From Cocos nucifera (taxonomy: Eukaryota > Streptophyta > Magnoliopsida > Arecales > Arecaceae), in assembly GCA_006176705.1 (NCBI GenBank), contig QRFJ01000022.1, positions 3,127,161 through 3,191,160 of the forward strand: DNA of 64,000 bases, in the 5' to 3' direction. A program made the position numbers and the translations under genes. The notes beneath the pieces are model-generated. The model was not told where the DNA came from. It searched no databases and saw nothing but the letters and a program-made list of their open reading frames with translations. Shown one piece after another: positions 34,802 through 46,817 of the stretch (positions are counted from its first letter, which is position 1; each line of letters begins with the position of its first letter).

Positions 34802-36960
34802 TCTGTATCTTTCTGATGTAGAATAGTATTCCTAATGATCTTTAGGATATCCTATGAAAATCGAAGCTTTCTAAAGGACCTAAAACTCTAACTTATTTGC
34901 TTGTTAATGCTTTTGGACATTGAGTCGGACAACCCCAAATTCTGAGATGACTCAAGACTTGGTTCTACCGTGGCCAATCTCATTACGATGTGGTAGGAAC
35001 GGTTTTAGAGGAAAACCCTATTCAGTAAATAGATTAGTTAACAATGAGTGTCCCCAAAGAAAATCATGAGGTCGGAAGCTCATCATGGATCGAACCATAT
35101 CTAATAGGAGCTATTTCGTCCATTCTGAAAACCCCATTGAGTTGAGGTGCTTCCTGGTGGAGGTCCATTGAGAGGACTATTGCCATTTTTCCTTAAGATA
35201 GTCTAAGAATTCCCTGCTAAGGTATTCACCTCTCGAATCTGATCGAAAGAACCCTTAATGGGTTTTCCAGTGTTTCTTCTACTTTCATGTCTGAATTCTT
35301 TGAAACTTTTCAAAAGGCTTCAGACTTGTATCTCATAAGGATACACATACCAACCTAGATAGATCATCGTTAAAGGTTTAATGAAGTAATAAATTTGCCT
35401 TCTAGCGGCATATTCAAATGGACACACACATCAGTATGTTACTAGGGCAAGGAGATCTGTGCGCCCGTCTTCCCATGTCCAAAAAAGGGAGTTTAGTCAT
35501 TTTTGCCTTGGAGACAGTATTCACAAGTTGGATATGACTCGGAAGTCAATGACTCAATAGTCCATTTTTCTCCCCAGATTTGTTTGATCCTATTTCTTCT
35601 GCTATATGACCTAATCTCAAGTGCCATAGATATTTATCGTTGGACTATCCCTAGGTCGTTTGGGATTACATTTTGCTCGCATAGTTAGATAGGTACATCA
35701 ATAGTGAGTTGATAAAGACCATTAAAAGGAAGACCATTTGCAAGGTATTCTTTCATAAAGAATGTTACAATGCGTCCTAAAGAAGGTGATCACATAACCT
35801 TCTTGTGCTAAAAAAGGGGTTGGGGGGGGGCCATTTGGGGGGGGAAAAAAAAAAAACAGGAAAAATCAAATTTCTGCTAGCTGCAGGGCACATAATAACA
35901 GTCTTTTAAAACTAACTTCTAAATCAGATGGTAATCGAGAGGGTATGTTCCATGGCTACTGCAGCAAACTCTTGCTCCATTATCGACGCGTAGGATCATG
36001 TTTCTCATCCCTCAGCCTCCGCTATCCTCAGACCCTGTATAGAAGTGCAATTAGGTGAGCACTTAGATCCAGAGTCAAGCACCCCAACTGGATGCAGAAG
36101 AAACCATAAGATTAGACTCAAATAACGAGCATCTCCAGAAAGGACTTTCCTTCTTGTTCTTTTAGGATGGCCCAGATAAATAGGCCAGTTTCGCTTCCAA
36201 TGGCCGTCTTTGCAATGGAAATACTTTTTCTTGCATCAACCTTCTTTCTTCGGTGGTTGCCCTTCTTCTTTCTTTGGATTCCTTTCCACCCTTTTGCTTT
36301 TTCACAGACTTCTTTTTTCCTTTCCATAAGCTTTCTTTTGGAAAGAAGGTCCGTCCATAGCAAGAACCTGAGCCTTAGAACCTTTCATAGGAAGCTCAGC
36401 GGTAAAACCAGCATATTCATCAACTCGGGCCAAGAAAGTTTGAATTTTATGCATTGTGGTAATTCATGAGAATTGCCCAAATGCATCAGTCAAGGATTGT
36501 AAATAATATCGTTCTCAAATCCAAGTCCAACTTCCACACCGAGCTTCCTCAAGCTCTTCCACTGTTCTTGATCATTGTCAGACAGGGTGCATCTGGACTG
36601 ACTGCCCATCACGCATTCTTAGCCTGAAAAAATTATTTTGTGACTTGATATTTGGCTACGCCGACTTTGTTCACAAACATCTTCTGTATGTGAGCCAACA
36701 TTTGGCGAGCAGTCCCGATATCTTCATCGTTGGCGTTGGAGCTATCAGACATCGAGCCCAACAATGTAGTATCTGGCCTTATTGTCTTCGTCAATCCATT
36801 TTACCAGAGACGCTCTCTGTTCAGGTGGATGGCATGAGCTGGGTAAGGTGGGAAGGTCCCTGGTCCAAAAACATGTGTTTAACTTTTCTCTGAACCCAAA
36901 ATTTAATTTGTAGTCCTAAGCCAATCTTTATAATGGGTCCAGTCCAGGGTCTTATGTGTG
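34802..36960 (-). pseudogene. Decayed Ty1/Copia gag-pol (minus strand)
   Basis: Reading from right to left on the minus strand: Gag with a TARQMLAHIQ segment (36660-36740), a zinc knuckle in which HCKDGHWKRNWP replaces the usual CxxC...HxxxxC pattern (about 36190-36240), a protease-side motif VLDSGS...CTSIQGLRIAE (about 36000-36090), a GAG-pre-integrase region (about 35480-35740), and integrase with SMDLHQEAPQLNGV and LSHLRIWGCP (about 34850-35200). Stops and frameshifts are frequent. Reverse transcriptase and RNase H would lie left of the gap and are not seen. The low-complexity block at 35812-35856 sits inside it. Confidence 0.8.
35812..35856. other. Low-complexity G/A block, possible sequencing or assembly error
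   Basis: Runs of G (up to nine) alternate with runs of A (up to twelve) between two otherwise readable Copia segments. Nothing in the Copia reading frame accounts for it. Confidence 0.5.
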
Positions 36961-37195
36961 TCTAGGATACGGCCAGTGGGTTGACGCCAGACATTTTCCT
37001 ATAGGAGAGTCAAAGATTCTAGTAATATTGTAATTCTTACTTGACCAAAATTTATTTAAAGATTTTATTTTTTAAATAAATTAGCTCTCACTATTTTATC
37101 GATCCCTACACTCCCCTCTGTAGAGATGCCCAAAAAAAATCTCCGTGATTGATCTCCATCCTCTTCCTTAATCTCAAGAAATACCACCAAAGAAG

Positions 37196-38530
37196 ATGAC
37201 TATCCAGAGATCCACTGCTTTCGCCGTCAAATCTGAGCCAGATCTATCCATTCCTACTCCATCGTCGATGCTTCAATCTCCTCCTTCATCCACGGCCATG
37301 GTAGATTCGGAGCAGTTTAACCTACTGATTCATCGGGTTCAGGGCCTCACTGAAATGGTGCAAACCATGCGGCAACCTTCGGTAACGATTTCGTTAGAAA
37401 ACCCACCATCAGAATATTAGAAATCGATCCGAAGGAGGAGCTCTTGGGCTAGCATACCCATCGCCCTTGGAAAGAAGAAACAAAGAGTAGAAGATCCTTA
37501 TTCGGACCATGATTCTTCTTCGAAAGAGATCTTTCCCATCTACAGTCGAAAGTCTTTCAAGATCTGCGATCGAGATAACATTCTCGATAGAAACTATGAA
37601 AGATGGATCGATGGATTGAAAAACTCTGCCACGTCGCTCCGGCTCACCATGACGACGTCTGTATCGATCTTTCTTTCTCTTTCCGAATTATGTAAGAGCT
37701 TGTTCTGTCGAACTTCAAGCTTCTCCAATTTGAAAGCTACGATGGAATCTCTGATCCATTCGATCATCTAGAGATATTCCAGATCATGATATTGCTCCAT
37801 GGCGCATTAGATGCGATCTTATACCGAACTTTTCTATCTACCTTAAAGGGAGTAGTAAGAAATTGATACTCGGTATTGAAGTTGGGTACGATCTTTTTTT
37901 TTATCAGATGAGCCATCAGTTTGTGGCTCACTTCGTCAGCAGCCAACGTCTGTGCCGAGGTTTAAATTTTTTAATGAATATCAAGCAGAAAAAGAAAGAA
38001 TCTATCTGAGCTTACATCATCCGATTTAATGCTACTGTATTGAAGGTTCGGAACCTAAACCAATCTATTGCAATGGCCGTACTTAAGGGCGACCTTCAAA
38101 AGAATGATTTGTTGTTCTTCCTGAAGAAGAAGTACCCCAGGAACTTTATCGATCTACTAGTTCGGGCTGAGGGATATATCCGAGTGGAAGAAGCCTTCAA
38201 ATTCAAGGATGAGGAAGCCGTAGGAGAGCAGCAGGCACATGAGTCTAATAAACCTGCAGCTAATAGAGGGTCGAATGAAGTTCAACCATGCTCACGGACT
38301 CTCCTCGAGCGTAAGCAAGTCCGAACTACTCCTCGAGCTCGTTGTCAAAAAAGCCCTGACAGAAGGGCGCGAAGTTCTCCTCCAAGAAGAAGAATTATGA
38401 TCTTTCTCAAATAAGCGCAATCGAAGCAAGTACTATTTGTATCATCGTGATCATAGTCATGATATTGAAGAATACATTCAACTCTAAGATAAGATCGAGG
38501 AGCTCATCAGGAGAGGTCGATCGGATCAAT
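37196..38530 (+). pseudogene. Decayed gag of E4
   Basis: An N-terminal piece (37196-37420) has a VDSEQFNLL...GLTEMVQ segment that E1 also shows. A middle piece (38040-38414) has RNLNQSIAMAVLKGDLQKND and KKKYPRNFIDLLVRAEGY, matching E2. The tail near 38420-38520 reads YHRDHSHDIEE then IEELIRRGR, the zinc-finger-side motif common in plant Ty3/Gypsy Gag. Stops separate the pieces. Confidence 0.75.
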
Positions 38531-38924
38531 TCCTCAGATGTCAGTCTGAAGTAAGAGAAGATCGATCGAGGGCACCGTCGCAGCCAGAACCATCAAGAAG
38601 GAAGGAATAATAAGGAGATCGACCATCTCTCAGCATCATCAACACTATCTCTGAAGGACTTAGTATTTCGATGAGCCACCATCTCTCAGCCTTAGAGCCA
38701 GAGAAAGCTTGCCCCAAATTGAGAAGATCCGCATGAAATAGAGAAGATCATCTGGCCCGGAGGAGCTCGGAGGAACAACGCTCCCACGATCTTAAAATTC
38801 AAAAAATATGAGAATATACTATAATTTTTCTTTAATAAAACTTCTTCATCTCAACATTATTGTTTCTGGTGCAAAAACTATGTGATGACAGTAAAGAAGT
38901 AATCAAAAATGGCCAAGTTAGGAA

Positions 38925-39205
38925 CAAAAGGAGAACCTCATCCTAACATGAGCAAGTCGAAGACCTTTGATTATTTAAGACGGAAGGAGAACCTCATCCT
39001 AATATGAGCAAACTCGAAGTCCTCATTCATTTTAGATGAGATGAGGGGAGAGACCCTGACAACGGTTCTAATGTGCCCCTACAGTCCATTAGGAATAGGA
39101 GGAGAACCTCGTCCTAATATTAGGAGCAAAGTCCTAATGTGCCCCTACAGTCCGTTAGAAATAGGAGGAGAACTTTGTCTTAACATGAGCAAAGTCGAAG
39201 GCCTC
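38925..39205. repeat. Reversed 115-bp array units in E4
   Basis: Two to three diverged units with GTTAGGAA...CATCCTAAC, GTGCCCCTACAGTCC and AGCAAAGTCGAAGGCC blocks, the reverse complement of the E1/E2 unit. Confidence 0.8.
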
Positions 39206-39229
39206 TGGATGATTTCTCTAGCGAATTAC

Positions 39230-39697
39230 TTTCAGATTTCAAGTAGTATTTCTTTCGGATGATTCACTTTAGTCGTATTTTCTTTAGGAGTCTGAACTCT
39301 TCTGAAATTGATATATGTCAAAGCTCTTCAATCAACGCTTACTTTCTTCGAACTTCGACTATTAAATCTCAACGAATGGATGACACCTCTCTCAATAATA
39401 AATTTCATGTGATTTCGAGCGGCCCACTATTAGACGATTACGGCTATACAGGCTTCATCTATAAAAAGAATCTTTTAGATACATTTTTTCTAAGCTCTCT
39501 TCTTTCCAAAACTCTGTTAAATTCTTGTCTGAGCACTCCATTTCTATTGACCAGAAGAGCTAACTTGATCGTCGGAGGATCCTATTGGAGCCACCACCAT
39601 CAACTTCGGATGGGACTTTGTTTTGCAGATTACTGATGATAACCTCTTCTTCCTTAACTTCAGCTTGATCCGACATCAACCAGATTCTGCACCAACA
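39230..39697 (+). repeat. Partial 3'LTR of E4
   Basis: Matches, in reverse, the gag-proximal half of the E-family LTRs (GATCCGACATCAACC, GGAGCCACCACC) and ends CACCAACA. Its start and a target duplication are not recognisable. Confidence 0.65.
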
Positions 39698-39709
39698 GTA
39701 ATTAAAGTG

Positions 39710-40222
39710 CAAGAAGAATTCCAAACTTTCTTGGGGATATAATATTCTTTTTAATAGTGCTAGCAATCCTGAACTTCATTCGGGAGGGGAATAGATGGAA
39801 AGAGTTGATTCCATATTACCTTTGAATAAGAACAAGAAGTAAATAGATGGTTACAAGATTCAGAATGGCATCCACAAAGATAGCATCTACTCAGACCTAG
39901 CATTCCTTTTTTTTGTAAAACCTCCCAAGCTAAGATCTGATTATTATAGTTGAGCCAATTAAAAATTTTGCACTTCTCAAGTATTGGGAGTTTCCAAATG
40001 AGTGTACTGAATTGAGTGATGACTCTGTTGTGGATAAGGAACTTATAGCATTCTGAGATAGAAAAAAATAGTGGATGTACTCTAAATCCATTTTCTATGG
40101 TCTTCATTTTAAGTAAGATGAATTACCTTAATATGTTCCAAAAGACATTGGTATTCTAAAATACTGGCTGTAGGAAGAGGCCATTTGAAATTGAATGATC
40201 AATCAGTTGGTGTCATGAACCC
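39710..40222 (-). pseudogene. LINE remnant, zf-RVT end (left half of a split copy)
   Basis: The minus-strand frame 40107-39760 has IWKLPILEKCKIFNWLNYNNQILAWEVLQ, then CYLCGCHSESCNHLFTSC, then SKVIWN. This is the zinc-binding domain that ends plant L1-type LINE proteins. The upstream part of the same protein is at 45634-46045, beyond the hAT-like insertion. Confidence 0.8.
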
Positions 40223-40230
40223 TACTACAC
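40223..40230. other. 8-bp target duplication, left side
   Basis: TACTACAC; the right copy at 45626-45633 reads TGCTACAC, one mismatch. Eight base pairs is the length made by hAT transposases. Confidence 0.75.
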
Positions 40231-40774
40231 TAGAGCTATCAACGGGCCGGGTCCAGACCTGAGACCAGCGGGTATTTATCTGATGGGTCTGGATCTTGTA
40301 TTAGCATCAGACCCGCTTATCCGAATCTGGATCCGAATCCGATAAATTATAACATAAATGGGTAGGATCTGAATATTTAAATCAAGATCCGATAGACCCA
40401 AAATCGAATAATAAAATAATATATATATTAAAAATAATAAAAAATCTTACTTTTTTTTTTCTTTTTCTAAGATCTCTCTTGATCTTTCATCCTCGTCGGA
40501 TCCCTCATTCCCTCAATCTCTCGTTCGACCCCCTTCTTCTCTCTCTCCATCTCTTGATCTCGCTCACTGACGATCGACGAGCGATCGACCCCCTTCCTCT
40601 CTCGATTTTCCTCTCTTCCTCTCTCAGTCTCTCTCTCTATCTCCCTCATCGACGGTCGGACTCTCTCTTTCGATCTCGCTCACCGACGGCTTCCTATGGC
40701 TTTCCCGACACCCCCATGGTGCATCGCACCACCCAACCCCCCTGTGGCTCCCTTGTCACATTACTACAAAAAGG

Positions 40775-41062
40775 ATCTATGATAGTGCATACTATGGCAG
40801 CGATTTTCGAAACCACTGCCATAGATCCTATGGCAGCGATTTTCATTAACCGTTGTCATAGATCAAACCTATAGCAGCAGTTATAAGAAATCAATGCCAT
40901 AGATTGGACCTATAGTAGCAATTCATTATAACCGTTGTCATAGGTCGGACCTATAACAGTGGTTAGTGAAACTGTTGTCATAAGTTGGACCTATAGCAGC
41001 GGTTAGTAGGAACCGCTGCTATAAGCTTATTTATGGCAGCGGTTAATTGTAACCGCTGCCAT
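40775..41062. repeat. Subterminal hairpin repeats of C2, left end
   Basis: Repeated CTATGGCAGCGGTT / AACCGCTGCCATAG pairs with mutations, comparable to 26218-26572. Confidence 0.88.
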
Positions 41063-41067
41063 ATATT

Positions 41068-42040
41068 TTTTTCTTAAATATTATATAATTTTAAAATTTA
41101 ATATCCATCTTCATCATTCATTATCTAAATAATTATCATTAGAGTATCGTCGTAAATGATCGCCTCGATTTGATGACCCTAGTTTCGTAAATCAAAAAAA
41201 TTTGATTTCGAGGATCACGAATGACGATGCAATGATCTGATAGATGGAGCCCTCCGATGGATTCAAAAATCTACAACGATGATTTTGGTGATGTTTGTAG
41301 TGTACTATCAAAGTTTCACTTCAATCAAATATCGTTATCTTGATCAATTTAGTATAGATTAGTTTCGACTGTTAAATGATAAACGAATGATCAAAGGACC
41401 AAATGGTATCCGATTATGAGATAATTTTTTTTATAAATGATCTTGACTACTATTTTAATCATTTTTTATGATGAGTGATTATAAAATTCAACTCGTGAGA
41501 TGAAGAATGATCTAAAACTATACGTCTCTTGATAACCATTCTGAAACTTCACTGGTTGTTATGCTCATATTTTTGCAATATCTGCTTAATTAACTTGAAC
41601 AGTTTATACAAAAATGATTTAAATTTTACTATAATCATTATATATAAAATATTTAAAATTATAATAAAAATTATTTAACTAAAAAATTATCTCATAATCG
41701 AACATCATTTGGTCCTTTGATCACTCATTTATCATTTAACGATCGAAACAAACCTATACTAAATTGACCAAGATAACGATATCCGATTGAAGTGAAACTT
41801 TGATAGTATGCTACAAACATCACCAAGATCATTGTTATAGATTTTTAGATCTATCGAAGGTCTCCATCTATCAGATAATCGTATCATCGTTCGTGATCGT
41901 CGAAATTAAATTTTTTTGATCGATGAAGTTAGGGCCATCCGATCGAGGCGATCTTTTGTGATGATACTCTAATGATAATTATTTAGATAATAAATGATGA
42001 AGATGAATATTAAATTTTAAAATTATATAATATTTTAAAA
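41068..42040. repeat. Long imperfect palindrome in C2
   Basis: Arms of about 350 bp, 41076-41425 and 41690-42040, are reverse complements with scattered differences, around a spacer of about 260 bp. Matching landmarks include TCATTAGAGTATCGTC on the left and GATACTCTAATGA on the right. C3 has the same structure at 50700-51690. A transcript across it would fold into a long hairpin. Confidence 0.88.
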
Positions 42041-42239
42041 AATTAAAAAAAATTATTTTCAATCTACGACAGCGGTTATCAAAAATCGCTGCTATAGATC
42101 TACAGCAGCGGTTATAAAATCGCTGCCGTAAATCTATGACAATGATTTTGGATAATTGCTATCATAGATTTGATTAAAAATCTCTAATTTTTTTTACTTT
42201 TCTCCCATGCACGCTCGATCTCTTTCTCTCTCTTCTCCT

Positions 42240-42718
42240 CCTCTTCATCATTGGTGAGGCTTCTTCGCTCTCGGTCGGTGTCGCCCCTCCTTCTCCTTCG
42301 ACCGACGCCGCCCCTCCTTCCTCCTCCCCGTTCGGCCACACCATCCCCGACCACCCCTCCGCGCCACCCGCTACCCCCCATCCTCCCCTGGCCGCCCCTC
42401 CTTCCCCCCATCTCCGATCGCTCTTCCCGCCAGCCGCCACCCCAAACCCGGCCCCCACCCTCCCCCGGCCGCCATCCCCACCACCTACCACCCCCCCCCC
42501 TATCCTCGGCTGCCCCTCCGCCACGCCCCACCTGCCCCCTACGCTCCATACTCTCCCTTTCGATCGCCGACCCTCTCGTCACCATGCCTCCCGAGCCTCC
42601 TCATCACTGTGCCCCCTCTCCCTGGACCCCATCTCCGATCACCCCTGCTCTCTCTCTCTTTTCTCTTTCTCTCTTCTCTATCTCACTATCTTGCTTTTAT
42701 TTCGTAGGTTATCTCTAG
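42240..42718 (+). other. C-rich block of C2, possible proline-rich exon
   Basis: Strongly pyrimidine-rich, with an open frame of 155 codons rich in proline (42251-42718) and a possible splice donor near its end. C3 has the complementary G-rich block at 49920-50515. The frame may be a first exon of the CACTA gene or only a composition effect; I cannot tell. Confidence 0.35.
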
Positions 42719-43779
42719 TGCCATCCTCCTCTTCTAGCATCATCACCGACGACCTTCGGAGCTTTCGATGCGATCCGCTCTCTATAGCCACAGATATAAT
42801 TCTTTTAATTTTATAGTATTATTTATTAATCATGTATATTTATAATAATTTATAAAATATTTATTATAAATATTATAATTATCTACATGCCGTAATTTTT
42901 GGATCGTGCTGTGGTGGTAGCCTTAGGCTATGCCATATCGACGGCTGTGGACTAGACCTATCAATGGATTAGATTCAGATCGAAATCTAAATATTCAGAT
43001 CCGGATCCAATTTTAATTACTTATACCAAATCCGAACCCGAATATCCGATGGGTCTGTACTTGAAGTATCCAGACTTGGATCCTAATGGATTCCGAAATC
43101 GGGTCCAACTTTTTCGGGATCTGAAACTAAGAAACAGAGAGATTGAGAGAAAGATCGACAGATTGAGAGAGGGAGGGTCGGTCGGTCGCCGACCGTCAAC
43201 AAGGGAGACTGAGAGTGGGAGGGATGGAGGAAGGAAGGGGGTCCGGCCTTGCTGCCATCACTAGCGAGGGAGATCAAGAGAGAAAGAGAGGAAGGGAGGG
43301 ATCCAGCTTCGCCGCCATCATTGGGAGGGAGGAGGTCCGGCCTCACCAGCGAGGGAGATCAAGAGGGAGAGTGGGAGAGCGAGAGAGCGAGAGAGGGAAG
43401 AAGGGGGTTCGGCCTTGTCGGCATCACTGGAGGAATGGAGTCCAACCTTACCGACTTCTGAGCGAATAGAATTTGATATATCTCTCTAAGATTCCAACTT
43501 TAAGCCCTAAGGTGCCACCATCATCTACTTTGTTCTTCTTTCAGATTTTTAGATTAACACCAAGATTCGTATAAGAGATCGGATCTATAACTATTGCTTA
43601 TCCTTAATTATTTATGAATGTAATTCATATTATAGAATTTATTGCATAACATTTTCTGGATGTTTATATCTTATTGCTTTATTGGGATAGAACCTATTTG
43701 CATTGCATAGTATTTGTACACTTATATATTTACATAACGTATTTGCATTGGAGGTGCATCATTTAGTCGGACATTTCAT

Positions 43780-45181
43780 GGTCCCACACATATGGCACAC
43801 GTGTAGAACCATCAGCATCAGGTGATGGTCTATTACAATGCGGAGGGGAGGTTGGTAAGGAAGACTGCATGGGAGATGCATTTTTTTTTGGAGTGCTTGT
43901 GAGGTGGTTGGACATCATTCCCATAAAGCCCAGAGACTAACGTTTGATGGATGCTATCGTCAAGGATCGGGTATGGAAGGAGATATGGGTAAGTACGCGC
44001 ATCTTAGTTATATTTATGCATTTTATATGTTTACACTATATATGTTGATTAGAATAATTTTGTAACTGATTTTTGATAATTTTATGTAGAAGAGGTATGA
44101 CTTTCTCAATCACGAGAAGGCTCGAGATGCCCGACTGAGGAAGATCGGAGAGTTGTACCGAGGTTACAAGGTCAAACTCCATAGAGGATGGCTCGAGCAC
44201 CGACGAGACACTTCGAAGGAGTTTGTTTCCTGGATACAGGACTGTCCTCCGAGTAAGTGGAAGAGGATGGTTAAACATTGGAGGAGTCAAGAGTTCGAGG
44301 TAAAATTTTTAACTTTTAAATTTTTTAATATATTTAAAATTTTATTTAAATATTTTTTAAATATTTATTATTTATTTAAATATTTGTTAAGCTATCTTCC
44401 GTTAGAATCGGAAGAATCGTGCAGCCCAGGAATATACACACACTCTAGGCCACGAGTTTATTACCAGTCGTGCGTATAGAGAGGTAATTAATTCTAAATC
44501 TTACTAGATAAATTAAATTCATATTTTTTATCATTTTTTTGATAAATTTATTCTTTGTTATAACTGATGAGAGATGGAGTGATGCCCAGTCATAGTAAAA
44601 TCTTCCGATCCAATCGCACGGACAAGACGGATAGACTGATGAATACCACGATCGAATGTATTTTTGTAAGTATTAAATATATTAGTATATATGATTAGTA
44701 TTATATCATTTCTTATAAAATTTTATTTTAATTTATAATTACAGGATCAGTTAGATGCGCTTGCGAGTGAGGGCCCGGATACCTCTAGGCTCCATGACCA
44801 TCTATCTCAGATCTTGGGGTCTGAGCACTCTGGAAGGATCTGATGCAGGCCCAAACACATATCGATGAGCTACTGGTCCGAGACAAGCATCTCCTCACAG
44901 ACTTTCGATATTGTCAGCTGGGAGGAGCTTGAGGAGGTGTTGGTATGGGTAGATCATGCTGCAACACGGGCAGATCTGGTTGAGGAGCGCGCATCTCATC
45001 TGGAGGGCATCATGAGAGATATGATGTTGATGCTCAGTGCACGTTTTAGAATCATAGGCTTCGAGGATATGTTGGCCCGCATTCCAGCTCCAGCTCTAGC
45101 TCCGACTCCGACTCCGGCTCTAGCTCCGACTCTCGATGACGACGACGACGACGACGATGTAGATTTAGAAGATTTTTTATG
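43780..45181 (+). pseudogene. Transposase_24 (Ptta/En-Spm) gene of C2, several exons
   Basis: Exon-like blocks separated by AT-rich introns with GT and AG ends: about 43780-43989, 44093-44299, 44403-44482, 44570-44665 and 44745-45181. Readable segments include KVKLHRGWLEHRRDTSKEF, CPPSKWKRMVKHWRSQEFE, NRAAQEYTHTLG and FEDMLARI, then Ala-Pro repeats and a run of Asp residues. A stop follows SEHSGRI near 44840, so it is dead. In active CACTA elements this protein binds the subterminal repeats. Confidence 0.75.
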
Positions 45182-45349
45182 TATTTTATTTTTTAAAAAA
45201 ATATTATAATAAATTTTATTTAGTAATAAAATTTTAGCATTTTAGAATAATTTTTATATTTATTATATTTTCTTGTATTATATATCTATATTTATCAAAT
45301 AAAATATATAAAAAAATAAAAAAAAAATATTTTTTTATTATTCAAGATC

Positions 45350-45590
45350 TATGGCAGTGATTTTATAATCGCTGCCATATTCATGCCAATCGCTGTCATA
45401 GGTCCCTGATGCAAACGGTGTCAATCGCTGCATTAGACCTATGATAATGGTTAATAAATCGTTGTTATAGATTATCTATGGTAGCGATTATGTAACCGCT
45501 GCCATTAACTGTTGCTATAGGTCAATTTATTGCAGCGATTTATAAACCGCTGTAATAGAATATTTATAAACCGCTGTAATAGAATATCCA
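45350..45590. repeat. Subterminal repeats of C2, right end
   Basis: Several CTATGGCAG and AACCGCTG inverted motifs, the last ones as a short direct duplication (TTTATAAACCGCTGTAATAG twice). The CACTA terminus that should follow is absent. Confidence 0.85.
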
Positions 45591-45633
45591 TGTTTCGATC
45601 CGAACCCGATCCATTGATAGGTCTATGCTACAC

Positions 45634-46045
45634 TCGATTTTTTCTTCTTTGCAAATCAGTAAAGAGAGGGGAACAATGAAATAAATGCTATGTCACCCAA
45701 CCAGGTTTCATGCCAAAATGAAGTATTTTTTTTCCATTTTCGGTGATCTATGTGGAGATAGATTTCAGGAGCGATAGAGTCTTTAAAATACTTCTCCATA
45801 AAGGAGAAGCCATGATATAAATATAACTGGATTGTGTTGTTGGCACAGTTTTAGAATAGTAAATGTTCTTAATGAGATTCTTCTAATTCTTTTCTGAATC
45901 TGAATTTAAGAGAAGAAAGTACCACCATTTGAGAAGCAAGGCAGAGTTATGAAGATGTAGGTTAATGATGCCTAGGCCTTCGAGTATTTTTTGTTGAGAG
46001 ATCAGGTCCCAAGGAGCCAGGGATTTGATGCTGCTATGCAATTTT
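45634..46045 (-). pseudogene. LINE remnant, C-terminal reverse-transcriptase region (right half)
   Basis: The minus strand reads LAPWDLISQQKILEGLGIIN followed by HNSALLLKWWYF, the conserved region between reverse transcriptase and zf-RVT of plant L1 LINEs. It continues at 39710-40222 once the hAT-like insertion is removed. Confidence 0.75.
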
Positions 46046-46495
46046 TGATCACATCCATATAGATATATTCACGAGCTCTCCTCTCTCCAAACTTGACTAA
46101 TTGCCTCCGTACTTGCAAAAGGTCCAGCGTTCCTAAGAGGCACAACTTGCTCAAGTTTCCCTTCATAGATACAACTGCAAATATTACGGTTCATTTTTCT
46201 TATCATAACTAACCTTCTTGCACTTTGGTGGCTAATAGAGGCACCGTGACAGGTTGGAAGAATAACAAAATAAGAGAAAAAAAGAGAAAAGAACATAAAA
46301 TATTTATATGGTTCGGACTTATCATGAAAGACTGAACTAACAGAGTATATATATATTTTTTTTACAAATCTCAGCCCCCATTGCACCCAATCTCTAGAAC
46401 TTACTAGCAAAAGAAAAATGCAAAAGGAGTGGATCCATGTCTTTATATATGTCATGACTGTTATTATGATTGTTCAATTCTTTTTGTTGAGCTAG
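46046..46495. other. Intergenic sequence, nothing recognised
   Basis: AT-rich. The minus-strand frame at 46069-46455 (128 codons) shows no known domain. Confidence 0.4.
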
Positions 46496-46760
46496 CTGCA
46501 GCATGGGAGGGCATACATATAGCTATCTTCAAATTTAAATTGTTCACATCTGACCTAAGGGTGACTCCATGATTGCCATTTAACCGATTAATTGATGCTC
46601 CTCATTTCAATCCTCTTCAGTACATTTGGCAGCTCGAAGAATCTATTTGGGTCATTAAGCCCACTTATATTCTCAGGAAAAATAATCAATTAGTAGATTA
46701 GATGGCATCATCCAGTCTTTACTCTAATGTGCTTTATAAACATATGATGTACCACCCCAA
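46496..46760 (+). pseudogene. RNase H fragment (RVT_3 type), LINE-derived
   Basis: The plus strand reads AWEGIHIAIFKFKLFTSDLR, then PTYILRKNNQLVD and MASS, which follows the EAW...GL.A and HI.REGNQVADALA motifs of plant LINE RNase H domains. A stop replaces the residue after VD. It has no adjoining reverse transcriptase on the same strand. Confidence 0.5.
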
Positions 46761-46817
46761 TTTGCCTGGTTGCTTAGAGTAGATGATTATGGTTCATCCT
46801 TTCACTATTACAAAAAT

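Larger units (their letters stand above)
37190..39697 (+). mobile_element. E4: plus-strand relic of the E family
   Basis: Order on the plus strand: decayed gag (37196-38530), a short stretch without domains, two to three units of the 115-bp array reversed (38925-39205), and LTR remains ending CTGCACCAACA at 39697. No 5'LTR or primer site is found on the left. It shows that the array unit and gag travel together in either orientation. Confidence 0.75.
40759..45590 (+). mobile_element. C2: CACTA copy inside the hAT-like element
   Basis: The left end CATTACTACAAAAAGG is one change from the CACTACTACAAAAA terminus of C1. Subterminal repeats lie at both ends (40775-41062, 45350-45590). The right terminus is missing, so this copy is immobile. 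Inside are a palindrome (41068-42040), more subterminal-type repeats (42061-42170), a C-rich block and an interrupted Transposase_24 gene. There is no TNP2 gene. Confidence 0.8.
40231..45625. mobile_element. hAT-like element carrying a CACTA copy
   Basis: The ends TAGAGCTATCAACGG and, on the other strand, TAGACCTATCAATGG form a terminal inverted repeat of about 15 bp with two differences, extending with GGGTC similarity. 8-bp duplications flank it. Left of the CACTA insert lie about 530 bp of non-coding DNA; right of it only about 35 bp. No hAT transposase is present. A related end-like sequence occurs inside C2 (42957-43060) and C3 (about 49490-49600), so this repeat family entered the CACTA lineage earlier as well. 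Confidence 0.7.

Noticed and set aside
43049..43469. Charged frames rich in R, E and G
   Set aside because: Purine-rich low-complexity DNA inside C2, open in several frames on both strands.
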